Shown piece after piece: positions 34,031-46,561 of a DNA stretch of 64,000 bases. Source of the DNA: Athripsodes cinereus. Taxonomy: Eukaryota > Arthropoda > Insecta > Trichoptera > Leptoceridae. Numbering within the stretch: position 1 is the stretch's first letter; every line of letters starts with the position of its first letter. The DNA lies in the NCBI GenBank assembly GCA_947579605.1, contig OX388305.1, forward strand, positions 27,727,542-27,791,541, written 5' to 3'. The translations under genes and the position numbers were made by a program. Under the pieces are notes generated by a model, which did no database searches, was not told where the DNA came from, and worked only from the letters and a program-made list of their open reading frames with translations.

Positions 34031-36109
34031 AAACGGCGCCTAAGAAATCATCCGACATCATCATTATTATGGCATGAATAAATGATTGTCATCATCATCA
34101 TCGCTCTCGATGCTCCTTTCGAGTGCACTTTCTTGAAAAATTATCCGACCTGAGACAATAATTGTTAGAGTGCTGTTTTCCTCTAGTACATGGTTGCACT
34201 ATATTGATATACCTAATAATAATTACAGTATGATTTTATTGTTTAATGGCAATATGTATGAAAAGAGACATCATCCTCAAAATTACCATGTAACGTGGTG
34301 CACTCTGTTTTTTGTAGGATAATGCGTCGGAAGAAGCCACAATTATCACTTTGATTTGTTCGGAAAGTACATGGTCTTATTATGTATAACACCTATATTG
34401 TAAAATATATCTTAGAAAATATGTGAACCCAAATAGAAAGCCAGAAAATAGTATTTAAGATTTACTCGGTGATTTACATCCAATAGCTTAGTAGTCATTG
34501 AAAAGGTTAATCTTCCAAAATAATGGTGCATATTTCGGGCATTTTCTTCTTTTGATTCCTTTTTATCACAAACTGTGGGCGATACTAACTGTGAAAACTT
34601 TGTATCTACTCATAACATGTGATTATTTATCTCCGATACAAAAAGAGATACACAAAAGTTTATCAAACATTTTATTGTGAAACCAAAAAAGGCTGTTAAG
34701 TGTTCCGTCCAACATGTCTTCCAGTTTAAAGTCATGCTATGGTAAACTTATTTAATTCGATGTTTGAACCATAAAACCTTTCATGATTGGGTTTCTTGTT
34801 ACAAAGTAATGAATGCATGCACCTAAGTTTAGAATGTTTTGAAGTATTTGTTAAATTATAGATGAAGTAAAGTTTCACCACTTGAGAGGCGTGAAACTAA
34901 AGCTATGTTACAGAAACATATCCCTTCAGATTTTCATACTTAATTCTGTTGATAAACGAGCGATTGTATGTAGGTAGCACCAACTAGTAATGGTTACTGG
35001 TAAGAAGGTATATATCCTGTGTTAATATTATAATGTATGATATTGTTCTAAGTCTAGTAATTGATCCTGTTTTGATATTGATGAAGTATATCTTCCTTTA
35101 TGGAATACTGTCAGTAGGTAGGTAGGTGTCTGTCATTATGCCCAAAAAGTCTATTTGATTATAATGAAACGATAAATAAAAAGAAAAGCGATTCCTCTTT
35201 CGAATTGAAAAAATTAAACATAAATAAAATAATGATAACTATACTCAAACTATTTCATTTTTTAAGCATTTAAAATACACTAATTAAAGATAATATGTAC
35301 ACATTTTTTTCCTGCGCCAACTCGTCTAAAATCATAAATGTTCTATTTGTTATGTCAGTCCACGCATAGTAAAATTTCATAATAAGGAAAATTTAATAGT
35401 GTTTCTATTTTCTATACATTATTGATCAAGAGGGACACGTCTTCTGACTGACAGATCAGGTCAATTTTTTTTCTTAATATTTTTTTTTTAATAAAAATAG
35501 ATTTATTTACGTACTTATGTCATTTTCAATTGTAATTTTAACAGGTTTGATTTTGAGAAGAAGTGAATTCTAGAATGTTTTTGCTATTTTTGTAAATTGT
35601 AGGTAATTTTATAAAAGGGTAGGTACCTATTCGTTTTCCATGCATATAATAATATATTTTTGATGTTCGCTTCTCTGTTGAAGATAAAAAAAATATATTG
35701 AATACTCGGTATGTGTGTAGGTATAATAACTATGTACATATGTATAGATACCTACGTGTACATATGTTGTATTTGGGGTCTCAACCCTCCCGTCTATATG
35801 ATGACGGAGCGTATGTTTTCCAGGAAATTGTATGACAAATCAACCTCCCCGCACCCTCTCGCAAACTACTATCTACCTACTTAATTCAGACTTATTATGC
35901 AGAGAGAAAGAGACAATGAGTGGACAATTACTAAAAGAATAATAAACAGCTGACTACTACGAGCCTTATTTTGTATAGAAGAATATTTCAAGGAATTTAT
36001 TTGGTTTTACCTTGCAAAAAATAAAATTGTATGGTGAGATGAATTGAAGTACCTACCTAGTAATATATTATTTTATATATTTTTTTATTAAATCAGTTTT
36101 TGGCTGGTT
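34031..36109. other. Non-coding DNA, no gene seen
   Basis: A (CAT)n stretch lies at 34,090-34,104. A GC-richer block at 35,765-35,880 (CTCCCGTCTATATGATGACG, CCCGCACCCTCTCGC) is unrecognised. The rest is AT-rich. Confidence 0.5.
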
Positions 36110-36425
36110 TGTCCATTCTGGTTTATTCTGTTACTCAATAGGTACACAAATTCTCTTACCTTCTTAATACTCACTCTATTTAAAGCATTGTTAACAGTCA
36201 TCTCATATATTCTAATAACCATACATTTCTGTCTTTATTTTAGATTTTCACTGAAATACATTTTCCATTCTTCATTCAACTCATTCTCAGTGGCTGCGAG
36301 CAGTGTTTTATCGTCAGCGTATTGAATCGTGTCAACTTTTTTCCCATTTATCTTTTACCCTGGCCCGTTCTTCATTTCCTCTTTCAATTCATCAATGGCT
36401 TACGATGCGATGGTAGGAATGGAGA
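36110..36425 (-). pseudogene. RTE-like LINE reverse transcriptase fragment
   Basis: The minus strand reads DTIQYADDKTLLAATENEL, containing the catalytic Y-A-D-D box, then NALNRVSIKKVREFVYL and SNRINQNG. The last two match GVSIKQVREFVYLGSRINQD in the copy at 47.7 kb, so both come from one family, distinct from the 13.3 kb element. In-frame stops and a deletion between the YADD box and the linker show decay. Confidence 0.75.
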
Positions 36426-37240
36426 AAAAGAATATCCGTCAGTTAGTTCGTCGTTATGGTGAGGACCGTATTATATCTTAGCATTGAAATCTGCCTTACT
36501 TTTGGGATATAGCTACTATTTCAAAAAAAAATAATAATAACTTTTATTTTAATAAGCATTACAAAAAAAATACCTGTGTGCAGTACCTACCAAAAAAAAA
36601 ACATTAAATGTTCTCATTTATTTGACATGATATGAAATGGAATTTTCTTACTCATTTACATTGTTTATTTAAAATGAAAGGTTGTATAAATGTGCATAGA
36701 TATGTATACTAATATTGAAATTGTTCAATATCGAGTCATCGTTTCAAAAACATCGTGAGTAATATAAACTAAGCTTTACGGACGATGGCTCATGTACATA
36801 ACTCTCTATAATATCTGAGGAAATGATTTACCAGTGTTAGCCCCTTGCCATAGACTTGTTATATTTGTAAAAGTTTGGTGATTGTTTTCCTTTTTAAAAT
36901 TATTACTGTTTCTAATGAAAACTTAAAATAACAATGTTATACAATATTCATCTAAAACACACATTGTAACAACTTGAATTATAACTCCATTCGTATGCAT
37001 GCTTGTTAATTTAACGAACTGTGTTCTCTAGTATTCAGAAGCTGTTTAGTGGTTGACATTATGTTAAAAAAATTAAAGAACCTACACTTTTTATTGTAAA
37101 TGTAATTGTACGAAAATTTATGAACAACGATTTTATATACCCAATGTGAAAATCAGACGCCGAACAACAGTTTATATTTATAATAATACATACGGCTTAC
37201 GCCTTTAATACAGTTACAAACAATAATTGCACAATACCAC
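36426..37240. other. AT-rich DNA, no gene seen
   Basis: Apart from the CGGCTTACGCCTTT word at 37,191 (see 826), nothing recognisable. Confidence 0.5.
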
Positions 37241-37566
37241 CATCGTATCAAATTACTATTCAAAATAAAATATACTGTATCACTTCAAATTATAAAAATA
37301 AAACACATTGTGTCACATAAACCACAGAATAAAATTACAACATATTGCATCATGTCAAATCATAAAAAAAAAACAAACTGTATCATATCAAGCCATAAAA
37401 TAAAATTATAACACATTGCATCACATCGAATTTTAAAATAAAAATAAAACACACTGTCATGTCAAATTATAGAATAAAATTACAACACATTTATCATGTC
37501 AAATCATAAAATAAAAATAAAGCATATTGAATCATATCAAACCATAAAACAAAATTACAGCACACC
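37241..37566 (+). repeat. Diverged minisatellite, about 38-bp period
   Basis: About nine copies of a unit like TCATATCAAACCATAAAATA + AAATTACAACACATTGCA follow one another, each 35-40 bases long with many differences. Age is evident from the divergence. No coding content. Confidence 0.75.
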
Positions 37567-37639
37567 GATCGAATTAAAGATCAATTCATTAATTATTGTC
37601 GACATTAAAGTTCGTATTGCGGAATTAAAATGGTGATGA

Positions 37640-37830
37640 GTAATGTAGCTATACTAGGCAAGAGAGAATTCTAAATGGAGACTTTGGGATAAAAGTAGAA
37701 GAAAAAATCGACCCAAAAAAAGATGGACTGATGATATAATTCCTATCGTGGATGAGAAATGGGAAAAGAGAAAGCCTACATCAACCAGTGGAAATATGGC
37801 TGACTAAGCAGATAAGAAAGTCATTTGTTG
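37640..37830 (+). pseudogene. RTE-like LINE 3' end fragment
   Basis: The plus strand reads RRKNRPKKRWTDDI (about 37,700-37,742), the R-G-R-P-K-x-R-W-x-D-D-x box near the C-terminus of RTE-type polymerases. Further on, AGCCTACATCAACCAGTGGA resembles the GAGGC.T...CAGCAGTGG word often found at the end of these elements in Lepidoptera. Stops and frameshifts interrupt it. Confidence 0.6.
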
Positions 37831-37984
37831 AATCAACATAAAGAGAGAATCAACCCTTTTGTTGATAATTAATTAATATGTTGTTTAATTCCCATATTCT
37901 ACATCACTGTCTTTATATCTATAGGTAATCTTGAGAGGCCTTTCAAAGTGAAGTAAAAAAATAATTTTTTTCTTAAATTATCAT

Positions 37985-38105
37985 ACTTTCACAACATCTC
38001 GCACAAGTAAGGTTGCTAGAAGACTACACACATGTAATAAACATCCAAGACATCCTCTCTGTACCAGTATAAGACATTCAGGATACTTAATCACTGAAGT
38101 AAATC
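37985..38105 (-). repeat. Family C interspersed repeat
   Basis: CACAACATCTCGCACAAGTA, AACATCCAAGACATCCTCTC and AAGACATTCAGGATACTT match the opposite-orientation family layout. A further end fragment (TACCATCACGAGGAAGTCAG) lies at 38,562-38,640. Confidence 0.6.
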
Positions 38106-38756
38106 ATCGTTTATTTAAATACTTATTTTCTCAAAAAATTAATGTACCTATTTAATTAATTCTAATAACTTCTTATAAATATAACACTTTTATATAGAGG
38201 AGATGTTTCAAATAGTTTCACCACCATATACATACATACAAATAGGTTCATGTTATTTTAAGTAGATACATATATTATGTTTGATAAAGAAGCATGTTTT
38301 AATAACGCCAATTCAAATTCATAATAATTCGCATAATATGGTACATACAATAGATACCTACATATTAAATGTATCTAACAATCCTTCATTGTGGCAGTAA
38401 ATTATCATGTTTCTGTAACGGTTCCACGAGCACGCGACCGCTGCTGGTACCGCGTTGTCTACCCTGCAAAATAATATATACACCAACCTAATACCTATGA
38501 TGATTACCTACAATACCATTAAGGAAAAAAATACCGATTCTCATTCTAAAATAATACATATACCATCACGAGGAAGTCAGCAGATTAATAACTGCATATA
38601 ATAAACATTCAAATTGTCATAAACATATTACCAAATTCTACTTTATCTTTCATTTCATCCTCACTCACAGATAATAGTATGATTGTTTCGTCAAGGTGAA
38701 ATAGGTATACGTGTGTTTTATGTTTATTTTGAATTATTTTTTTTGTAATATTACGT
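38106..38756. other. AT-rich DNA, family C fragment inside
   Basis: A small GC-rich word CACGAGCACGCGACCGCTGC at 38,426 stands out but is not part of a readable frame. A family C end lies at about 38,562-38,640. Otherwise nothing. Confidence 0.5.
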
Positions 38757-38800
38757 GGTTAGATGGAAGTAATCACTAACATAGTGAATAAATAAAAAGA
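38757..38800 (+). repeat. Family A repeat, internally deleted
   Basis: GTGGTTAGATGGAAGTAATC and ACTAACATAGTG are the family start; they pass directly into the AATAAATAAA tail, so the CTCGCC ... CACATCATC centre has been lost. Confidence 0.6.
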
Positions 38801-39234
38801 GTTTACTTTTTCAGATGATTTGATGAATTGAATAAATGCCCGACAATTTTTACCTAAAGGTGTAGCATTTTTAAAATCCTGTATTCTACAAATACCTATA
38901 TTTTACATTCATATGTACATACCTACTTAATTTAATTTGAGTACATGTATGCATACTTTTTTGGGTGTATTATTTACATGTATTCAAAATATAAATATTT
39001 AAGTAGGTCTGAACTGGGAATAATTATAAGGAAATCATTTATTTAGTGTGTACGAAATACGATTGATTGATTTAAAAAAAAAATAGAAAAGCAAAGATTG
39101 TGCTATTTACATTATAGTGTAAGTTGAAATATGGTGACTGCTGACTGCTTATAATTTTTCAATAAGACCTTAGCAGCGGGAGGAATAGATTTCACGATTC
39201 CCTGATTCCAACGAAAATCTAAGATTTCATCGAT
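38801..39234. other. AT-rich spacer
   Basis: No recognisable feature. Confidence 0.5.
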
Positions 39235-39358
39235 GAGTTCGTCGGTAGCCTGGAGGTAGAGTCTCGGCCTCGTGAACAAAGGGTCCGTGGTTCGATACCA
39301 GGTATTGGCAAACTCCCCTTTCACGACACAAGCTTTTAATAGATTACTGTGAAAGGTA
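39235..39358 (+). repeat. tRNA-derived SINE, 3'-truncated
   Basis: GAGTTCGTCGGTAGCCTGGA and GGTTCGATACC reproduce the A- and B-box regions of the 23,564 copy. The sequence follows the family to ACTGTGAAAGGTATA and then stops, so the CCCAGATATATC end is missing. Confidence 0.8.
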
Positions 39359-39488
39359 TATAGCACATTTTTATTTTGGAAATACCTAATTTTCGGAATA
39401 TTCTATAATTTTACCTATTTGATTACACAATATAAAGAACATGTGAGATAGCAAGTGGAGAGTAATGCAGGTAATTTATGATGTTAAT

Positions 39489-39628
39489 ATTTTATTTATT
39501 TATTTATTCTTAACTGTACATTGGTCACAAGCAAATTCACCCAAAAATACATTTAAAACAAATACAATCATGAAATCAATATACAGAGGGCGAGTTTATC
39601 GCAGAGACGCGATTTCTTCCAACTAACC
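39489..39628 (-). repeat. Family B retroposon-like repeat
   Basis: Minus strand: GGTTAGTTGGAAGAAATCGC, GTCTCTGCGATAAACTCGCC, TCTGTATATTG, ending with an AATAAATAAATAAA tail. Near full length. Confidence 0.75.
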
Positions 39629-40367
39629 TAAAAGTATTCTACACAATTATAGTATGACTTTACATGACATATATACATAGGTAAAAATACTCGTACGTAC
39701 TCGTAAAAGAGTAAGATTGACACCTATTCTATTCCGGGATATTAATTCTGCGTATAGGTATTGCATAAAATTTTAATATGGCTTTTTTATAGAAGCGTAA
39801 ATATTTTATTCCAATAAATAACAGAGAATAATTAAATTTTTAAAAAATGACACCACAAATAATTTTGATAATAAAATAAAACATTAATAATTTTCTCTAA
39901 TGATTCTAAACTGAATTACAATTTGTAGCAAACAAATTTCAATCGAATAAAACACCGTCGGTTCGTGCCTGGGAGCTACAAATACAAAAATAATATCACT
40001 TTGTATTGTTACAAAACTAATTTATCTTTTGTTGCATTTTTGCTCCATTGTTAAAGCCGCATTTTGGAATTAATCACGCGAATTCAGGAAATAAACTATG
40101 CATAAAGTTTAATTCTCTCGCTTTATTATTTTTTGGATTAATAATTATTTTAAACAACTAATAAACGAGTTTTCGCTCAATTTTACAAACTTATTTAAAA
40201 CTAACTCAAGACTCAGAAGGCAGCAGCTGTCCCTATCTATCCAAAAGGTTTTTTTTTAATTTAAGAATTGGCGAATTTATTAACTTTGCTTACTGGAGGA
40301 AAGAATGTTTTACATGTTTTACAGAATGCTTTCATATAATCTACAATGTCGCTACAATACATCAATG
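39629..40367. other. AT-rich DNA, no gene seen
   Basis: No recognisable feature. Confidence 0.55.
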
Positions 40368-40449
40368 TATTTATTATTCCATTCTTCGTTATACAATTCA
40401 ATGCACAGATAGCGAGTTTATCGCTAGATTGCTATATCTTCCAACTTAG
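40368..40449 (-). repeat. Family B repeat, shortened
   Basis: Minus strand: CTAAGTTGGAAGATATAGCA, GCGATAAACTCGCTATCTGT, then a shortened end. The central 60 bases present in other copies are missing. Confidence 0.65.
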
Positions 40450-40619
40450 GCGGAAGATCTGTGTAAGATCCATAAATTTATAAGTATATGTCAATCATCT
40501 TATATGTCTTAATATTTATTGGAATGGAGTAGAGACTTATATATGTTTTCATGAACTGTCAGCCTTCTGGCTATCCGTCTAGTGGGAAATGCAGTGGTGA
40601 TATAAATAGGTAGAGATAA

Positions 40620-40885
40620 TCATATATGTAGGAACATCTTGGCAGTTGAACACCCGGTAGACAACTGATCTCCCATTCTTTTCCATTAGTTTCCGTGAAC
40701 TTTCACTAAAAGCCAGGCGTTTGAAAAAATAAAGACATTTTACATCTCAAATTCAGCGACAAAGTTTGCTATCCATCCTGAATGTCTTATTTTTTTATCG
40801 TCATAGAGAAGACAGACCACATACATATTTATAACATTCAGCTGTTCTGCTGGCTAACCCACTTGTAGGATATGCCATGATGATG
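40620..40885 (+). repeat. Family C repeat, best plus-strand copy
   Basis: ACACCCGGTAGACAACTGAT, CATTAGTTTCCGTGAACTTT, GCGTTTGAAAAAATAAAGAC, CATCCTGAATGTCTTATTTT, AGAGAAGACAGACCACATAC, CAGCTGTTCTGCTGGCTAAC and GTAGGATATGCCATGATGAT give the complete family order, reverse to 27,841. Confidence 0.7.
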
Positions 40886-42556
40886 TAATTGTAGTAGAAC
40901 ATCCTCAATGGATATTACTTTTCATAACGATAACCGTTTTTTTTTGTAACATGTTTGAAAATTATTTTTTTTCACTTGTGGCATAGCATCCATTTAGAAA
41001 ATGTGCATATTGCGGAAATATGGATAAAGGAACAGATTTTTATACTGTTTTATAAATAATTCATTTCAACATAAAATATTCTTCACTACTTTAAGTAGTA
41101 GTCATATATGTAATGAGTTTTCGGTGTATTTTTTCATTCACAGTAATCTCTTAAAGATAATAATTATGTATTATGAATTGCGTGTGGAAGTTTGTATTGA
41201 ATAGAAATATCAAAAAAACATTTCATACGAAATTTACTAAGAGTACCCACATTACGAGGTTAAATTCTTCACTTAAATCTTAATTCCACTAAAATGTATG
41301 CATAATCAAATCTTGTATTGTTTAATCGTAAAAGGTATTTTTTTACAAAACAATATAAGAAAAACACTTCATAAAAAGGTACTACATGCCAACTTTAATC
41401 TAAAGTAAATTTTATACAAAATATTATTTTTGATAAACTATCGCATACGAGTATTACCTTAACATACCTTTTATTTAGTACTACGTACCTTCTAATTTTT
41501 TTTATTGTGTACTTTGACCATCATACCTATTATTTATTATTATTTGTGTTATATTATTAGGTAGGTATACTTGCTAGATTATATTATTTTGCTATGTATT
41601 CATTGCTAATGTATTTGTGTAGGTACTTTTGTAATATGTTTTTCAGTATTTGTTGTTGTTTTTATTGTATTTTTATTCATGTTAAATGCTTATATAGCCG
41701 TTTACTGTGTAATAAATAAATAAATAATAAATAAATATTGTGAACTAATAAAAATATCAATTATTACTAGAATATGTTGACCCCTGATTACATGTCAAAC
41801 AGTTTCACGTTATTCATGCTAAACTTGGAACGAATTACAAATGCGAAAGGAAAAATATTAAGCGTGTATCACTAAGACTGACCTTAGCATGGAAATTAAT
41901 TCATTTATTTTATTTCAGTATCTCACAAGATAAAATAAAATGTTGAACAAACATCATAAAAGTATTCAGGTTCAGTGTTTATTTACCATTTCTTACAACG
42001 CAAATAAAATTTCTCGTATTTCGAATACTCCAAACACGACTACTATTATTATTAATATTATTGAATATATCCGACATTCATTTTCCAATAAACTGCAGAT
42101 GTGCAAACATTCACTGTCCAATGAAATGCAATTCCCAGCTTAAAATTCATACAACAAGAACCTCTAGTACCATCAACTACTAGTAATTTTATATCGTAGC
42201 TACTATATTGGTAAAGTATTCATAAAAACTGTACTGTTTGATGATTGGCTATTATACTTCCATGGATCCTTAGTCAATTGATGTTATGAAAGTATATTAT
42301 TTTATAATTAAAAACGAATATTTTAATAGAGTCGATGAATACCTACCAACTTTATCGTGAATATGTAGGTACTTCAAAACAAAAGATTATCTCTTATTTT
42401 GAAGTTAAGTCATTGAAATTTAATGTTTTATTTAAATGTATTTGTTAACTATGAAAAAAAATGTAAAAAATTTATGAATAAATAATAATAAAAAAAACTT
42501 AATATTGTCGACCGAGCACAGCATTTATATATTAAGTTTTTTTTAAAGATATATTA
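40886..42556. other. AT-rich DNA, no gene seen
   Basis: A possible retroposon tail (AATAAATAAATAATAAATAAA) lies at 41,710-41,735. No coding region supported. Confidence 0.5.
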
Positions 42557-42693
42557 ATTAATTAATTTTATTCTTCTTGCACATCATCATTCATATAACA
42601 AATAAAATAAAGCAATATACACAGGAAAAAATGTGATGATGTGCAGTGGCGAGATTATCACTATAAATATAGTGATTTCTTCCATCTAACCAC
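42557..42693 (-). repeat. Family A retroposon-like repeat
   Basis: Minus strand: GTGGTTAGATGGAAGAAATC, a TATAGTGATAATCTCGCCAC block, CACATCATCACATTTTTTCC, and TGCAAGAAGAATAAAATTAA as the tail. Its first base abuts the 3' tail of the SINE at 42,694 with no spacer. Confidence 0.75.
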
Positions 42694-42858
42694 GATATAT
42701 CTGGGTTTTGTTTGTTATAAACCCAAATACAACCTTATACACCTCTCACAGTAAGCTACTAAAAGCTTGTGTCGTGAAAGGGGAGTTTGCCGGCACCTGG
42801 TTCGGACGGACCCCTTGTTCACGAGGCCGAGACTCTACCTCCAGGCTACCGACGAACT
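42694..42858 (-). repeat. tRNA-derived SINE, near full length
   Basis: Plus-strand GATATATCTGGGTTTTG is the inverted 3' end; TGTCGTGAAAGGGGAGTTTG, GGTTCGGACGGACC (a damaged B-box) and GAGACTCTACCTCCAGGCTA follow. The B-box has lost bases, so this copy is probably not transcribable by pol III from its own promoter. Confidence 0.8.
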
Positions 42859-43529
42859 CATGATTTCACGAACTAAGTGATTCCACAGTGATTTTAATTA
42901 AAACGAGCCTTCTATCAAGAGCCTGCGCTGATCTGATGATGATAAAGTGATCACTTGAAGAACAAAAGCTCTTGAAAGCTAACTCACGGATAATAATAGT
43001 ACATTAATATAAGTGTTTTATTCTTTCATTAATGTTTGTTTGTACCTCAGTATTGTTAGTATCAGTTGTAAATAAATAAACAAATTCTAGGTACTTAGTT
43101 AGCATCAAAATATGAATAACCTTACAATCGGTGGTAGCCTTAACAATCACTTTTATTTATATCTATAGATGTTTTAGTATATAGGTATATTTTTCTAAAC
43201 GAAATAAATATTTATCAACAAACTTAAAAATATTATCTTACGTCCTTCTAACAACTTTATTCAAGAAAGTGATAAATCAGCAAAATTGATATAAGTACTA
43301 AGTCAACATAAATTATTTAATAAGTATTTAAGTCCATGTTAGTCCTCCAGCTATACTGACATCTGTGTATTAAAAAGCAAAATAAACTATGCTCGTGTCC
43401 AAACGTGAATTTTTGAAAAAAAAAATATTAATGTAATAAGATATTAAAATGATGCCAAATGTTTGTATAGTAACACTGGTGACTAATTTGCGAGCCAACT
43501 TTTGAAAGCTTCCGCTCTCATTTCCAGTA
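42859..43529. other. AT-rich DNA, no gene seen
   Basis: GAGCCAACTTTTGAAAGCTT at 43,492 is the reverse of AGCTTTCAAAAGCCAGCTTC at 57,211, so a short dispersed word is shared with the MITE there. Confidence 0.45.
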
Positions 43530-43740
43530 AGAAACTTCCATGCCATCATCCAACAGTGGGGAAACTTGGAGAGTAACTGCGTGCAATAAACATGCAGATT
43601 CCAAAAAAAAGCATTCTGAACGAGTGGCACGCTAATCAATAGATGTTAATTATTTTAAACGCGAGGTTTTACTAACAATAGTCCTGTACAGTACACTCGA
43701 AAACTTGCAAGAAAGAGTGGAAGATCTATTCCTAGTATCA
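43530..43740 (-). repeat. Family C interspersed repeat, diverged
   Basis: CATGCCATCATCCAACAGTG, AATAAACATGCAGATTCC, GTCCTGTACAGTACACTCGA and AAACTTGCAAGAAAGAGTGG follow the order of the 27,841 copy (ACAGGACACTCGAAAACTTA, TGGAGAAGAGTGGGAG). Confidence 0.55.
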
Positions 43741-46485
43741 CGTAAATGAAAATATTTTTATAAATCTCCCAAACGAGTCGCTTTTTAAAAATATATTTCG
43801 CTTAGTTATTTGTATAACAAAAACTGTAAAAAAATAATAAAAATATAAATTTATAACTTCGCGTATCGTATTATGAGCCATTCCCTAAAAATATTGACTG
43901 GTTTGTATAATTTATTATCTTCAAAATAAACCCATATAAATATTATATTATCAACGAAGAAAATATATCTTATACCACGATATAAAACTGCAATGAAATG
44001 GAATGAAAAAAGATGCAAAAACTCGTTTCCATATTTTCTTTTATTGCATGGCAATGTTCCCAGTTACATCACGTATCTACCAACGAAATATTGTCGTAAG
44101 AAAACTAACTCAAGTCGTGAATATATATAACTCTATAATAATATGCACAACAAAATACGTATGACTTTATTTAGGATGTGTATGTTTGTATTGTGTACAT
44201 ATTCACAATACAATATGTAGTGAAATGACAAAGCATAAGACCGAGTGAACCGAATTCAAAATGAAATTGCCCCCTTTTGTCTTCTTCCACCAGCCAAAAC
44301 CGTCGGCGTAGCAGTCTTTGTTTCCCAATATTCCATCAGGAAATCGTCTCATCTGCATTCTTACGTCATGCATACACAGGTGTATGAAAAGACTTTATTA
44401 TTTAAAGGAATTTTCCACAGCACAATTCTTTGATGATATATTGTTTGCTATACGCTATTATTGGAGCTTATGGATTCTAGGCATATGAGCGTAATAAATT
44501 AAAATAAAAAATACACTTTGCCCAGAGAATTTCATACATTTTTTTTTCTAGCCAAGATTGAAACAGATGTGTCTCTTAGTACTCGCAGTTAATAGTGTTA
44601 TTATTATTATTTGTAATATTTCCTCGAGAAAATTCATTTTGTTTTACAATACGAGAGTACATTATACCTACTATGAAATACATAATGTTGATTCAAGATT
44701 ACCGAGTGACGAGGAATCTTAAATCATAATGCTGTGAGAAATCTTATCAAATATAGAACTAATTTCATTTACTTGACAAAATACTCACACAAATAATCAC
44801 ACAAAACACACGATGTGGATTAGGAAGTCATTATTCTAAATTATTTCAAAGTTATTTTCATTACATTAAAATGTTTTGGTTCTCCTTTACACGACAATAT
44901 GGATTATGAAGGAGAGGAGAATAAATTTGAAATATTCAGAGGAATGTAAAATGATAAGAAGTGCTTCATCCATCGAGACAGGTAGGTAGGACAATTTGTC
45001 TCAAATTCATCTCGTTTTATATTGCCAGTGGGGTGGAGGGGAGATGATTGTTCCTTCAGGAGAGTCTACCTCGCAAGCTGAGTAGGGTGGACTAGCGGTG
45101 GTGTGTGCATATCGGAAGTGATCCATAAATGATACATAGAGGAGCAACGCCTCTTGTGGCCATTTCGACCAGCTGCTTCCTACATTTGCATACAGGACAC
45201 ATATCGTAACTACTACCACTCTCTGTGGCAGGTGTCACAAACAATTTACTACATCCTTACATTATTCAATTTTATGGACTGCATACCTGCTATCAATATC
45301 TCAACTTCTTCAACTCAATATGGATACTGATATTCTCTCATATCTTTCAAGTACATTCAATTTTATACGGTCAATAGTCAGATGGTAGAAGCTCGGATTT
45401 TCAAACGTGAGATAATGGATTCAAATTCTAGAGGATCAAAGGGTGGGGACGATTTCTATTTTTTTCAATCAAAATGATTTTGCGCCTTATGAATCACGAT
45501 TAACCATGATATTTATAACGTTCTGATATCTATGATAATAATTTTTACTTTTTTTCATTCTTTAAAGAATTTATATAATTGATTGGGTTGACGTTAACTC
45601 GTATTTTTTTAAATGCTTATATATGGAACAAAACACGTTGGTTTTAATTTTACTTTATATTAGTAAAGTGACTTGATTTCGGCCTACAAAGTCATTAGTC
45701 AAACTAATTACTTGAAAACTAAAAACCAATATATTTTCTTTCATATAGAATTTATTTTCTCAATAATAAGGTAAATTAAATATTTTGTACAACTTTAGGC
45801 TCAGATTACTTAAGTATGTATATATCTCATATTTCAACTAATTTTCTCACCTATGTACGAGTACAAACAACTATACACTCGTAAATGTAATTTTAACAAA
45901 ACCAAATGTTGTCTAAGCCACATTCAAATACAAATTTTCTTTTGATATCGTCTCCGAATCACCCATTTCTCCCGCTTTTCCTTTTATTTTTGTAAAGCTT
46001 TTTCATCCTTTTCTTCTTTTATTACCGAAACACGGTAGGTAAGGAGGTCGTGTAGTGGTGTAAGGAATTTTAAAGATTTTAGTAAAATACAAAACGAAGT
46101 GTTACAACATACATACTTACAATATTTTTGTAAAATTATATTTACAAGATTCAAACCGCCTTTTTAATAATTTATTAACAAGTTTTTATATAAGTTTTTA
46201 AAAAAAGTTTTTTTTTAAAATAAATATTAATTTCAATACATAATGGACCAGCTTTTGAATACTTTTTATCAACAATTATTGTCTTTAAAAATATGTCTCG
46301 GATATAACATTTTATTTGTATTTTTGCATAAAACAAAATTGAATTAACGGAATATTTTTTTACTTTAAATCGTTCAGATACTAAGTAGGTAGGTACTCGT
46401 GCAAAAAATACATCGTTTTGTATTGATGCTAATTGAGCACAGTTAAAATATCATATAGTAAGTGTTGAATGAAGTGAATAACAAA
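43741..46485. other. Non-coding DNA with small islands
   Basis: At 45,007-45,219 a GC-richer block holds a minus frame (ASPPYSACEVDSPEGTIISP) that is unrecognised; AATATAAAAC near 45,015 on the minus strand is TATA-like. At 45,377-45,428 GTCAGATGGTAGAAGCTCGG and GGATTCAAATTC look like a diverged tRNA-type SINE head. The remainder is AT-rich. Confidence 0.4.
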
Positions 46486-46555
46486 ATGACATCCAAGGTT
46501 TGTCCGTGTAGTGGAAGATATTATGTCCCGCACATAGGCCCCAATGGTTTTACTT
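46486..46555 (+). CDS. Candidate short first coding exon
   Basis: ATG in a good context (ACAAAATGA) opens a frame reading MTSKVCPCSGRYYVPHIGPN then GFT. It runs directly to a perfect GTAAGT donor at 46,556-46,561. The 70 bases are visibly richer in G/C than the flanks. No family is recognised and no acceptor-linked second exon was found. Without splicing the frame ends after about 32 codons, so the case rests on composition plus donor. It could equally be chance. Confidence 0.25.
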
Positions 46556-46561
46556 GTAAGT

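Noticed and set aside
37241..37566. CRISPR-like repeat array
   Set aside because: Units vary in length and sequence without distinct spacers, and the genome is eukaryotic; it is a decayed minisatellite.
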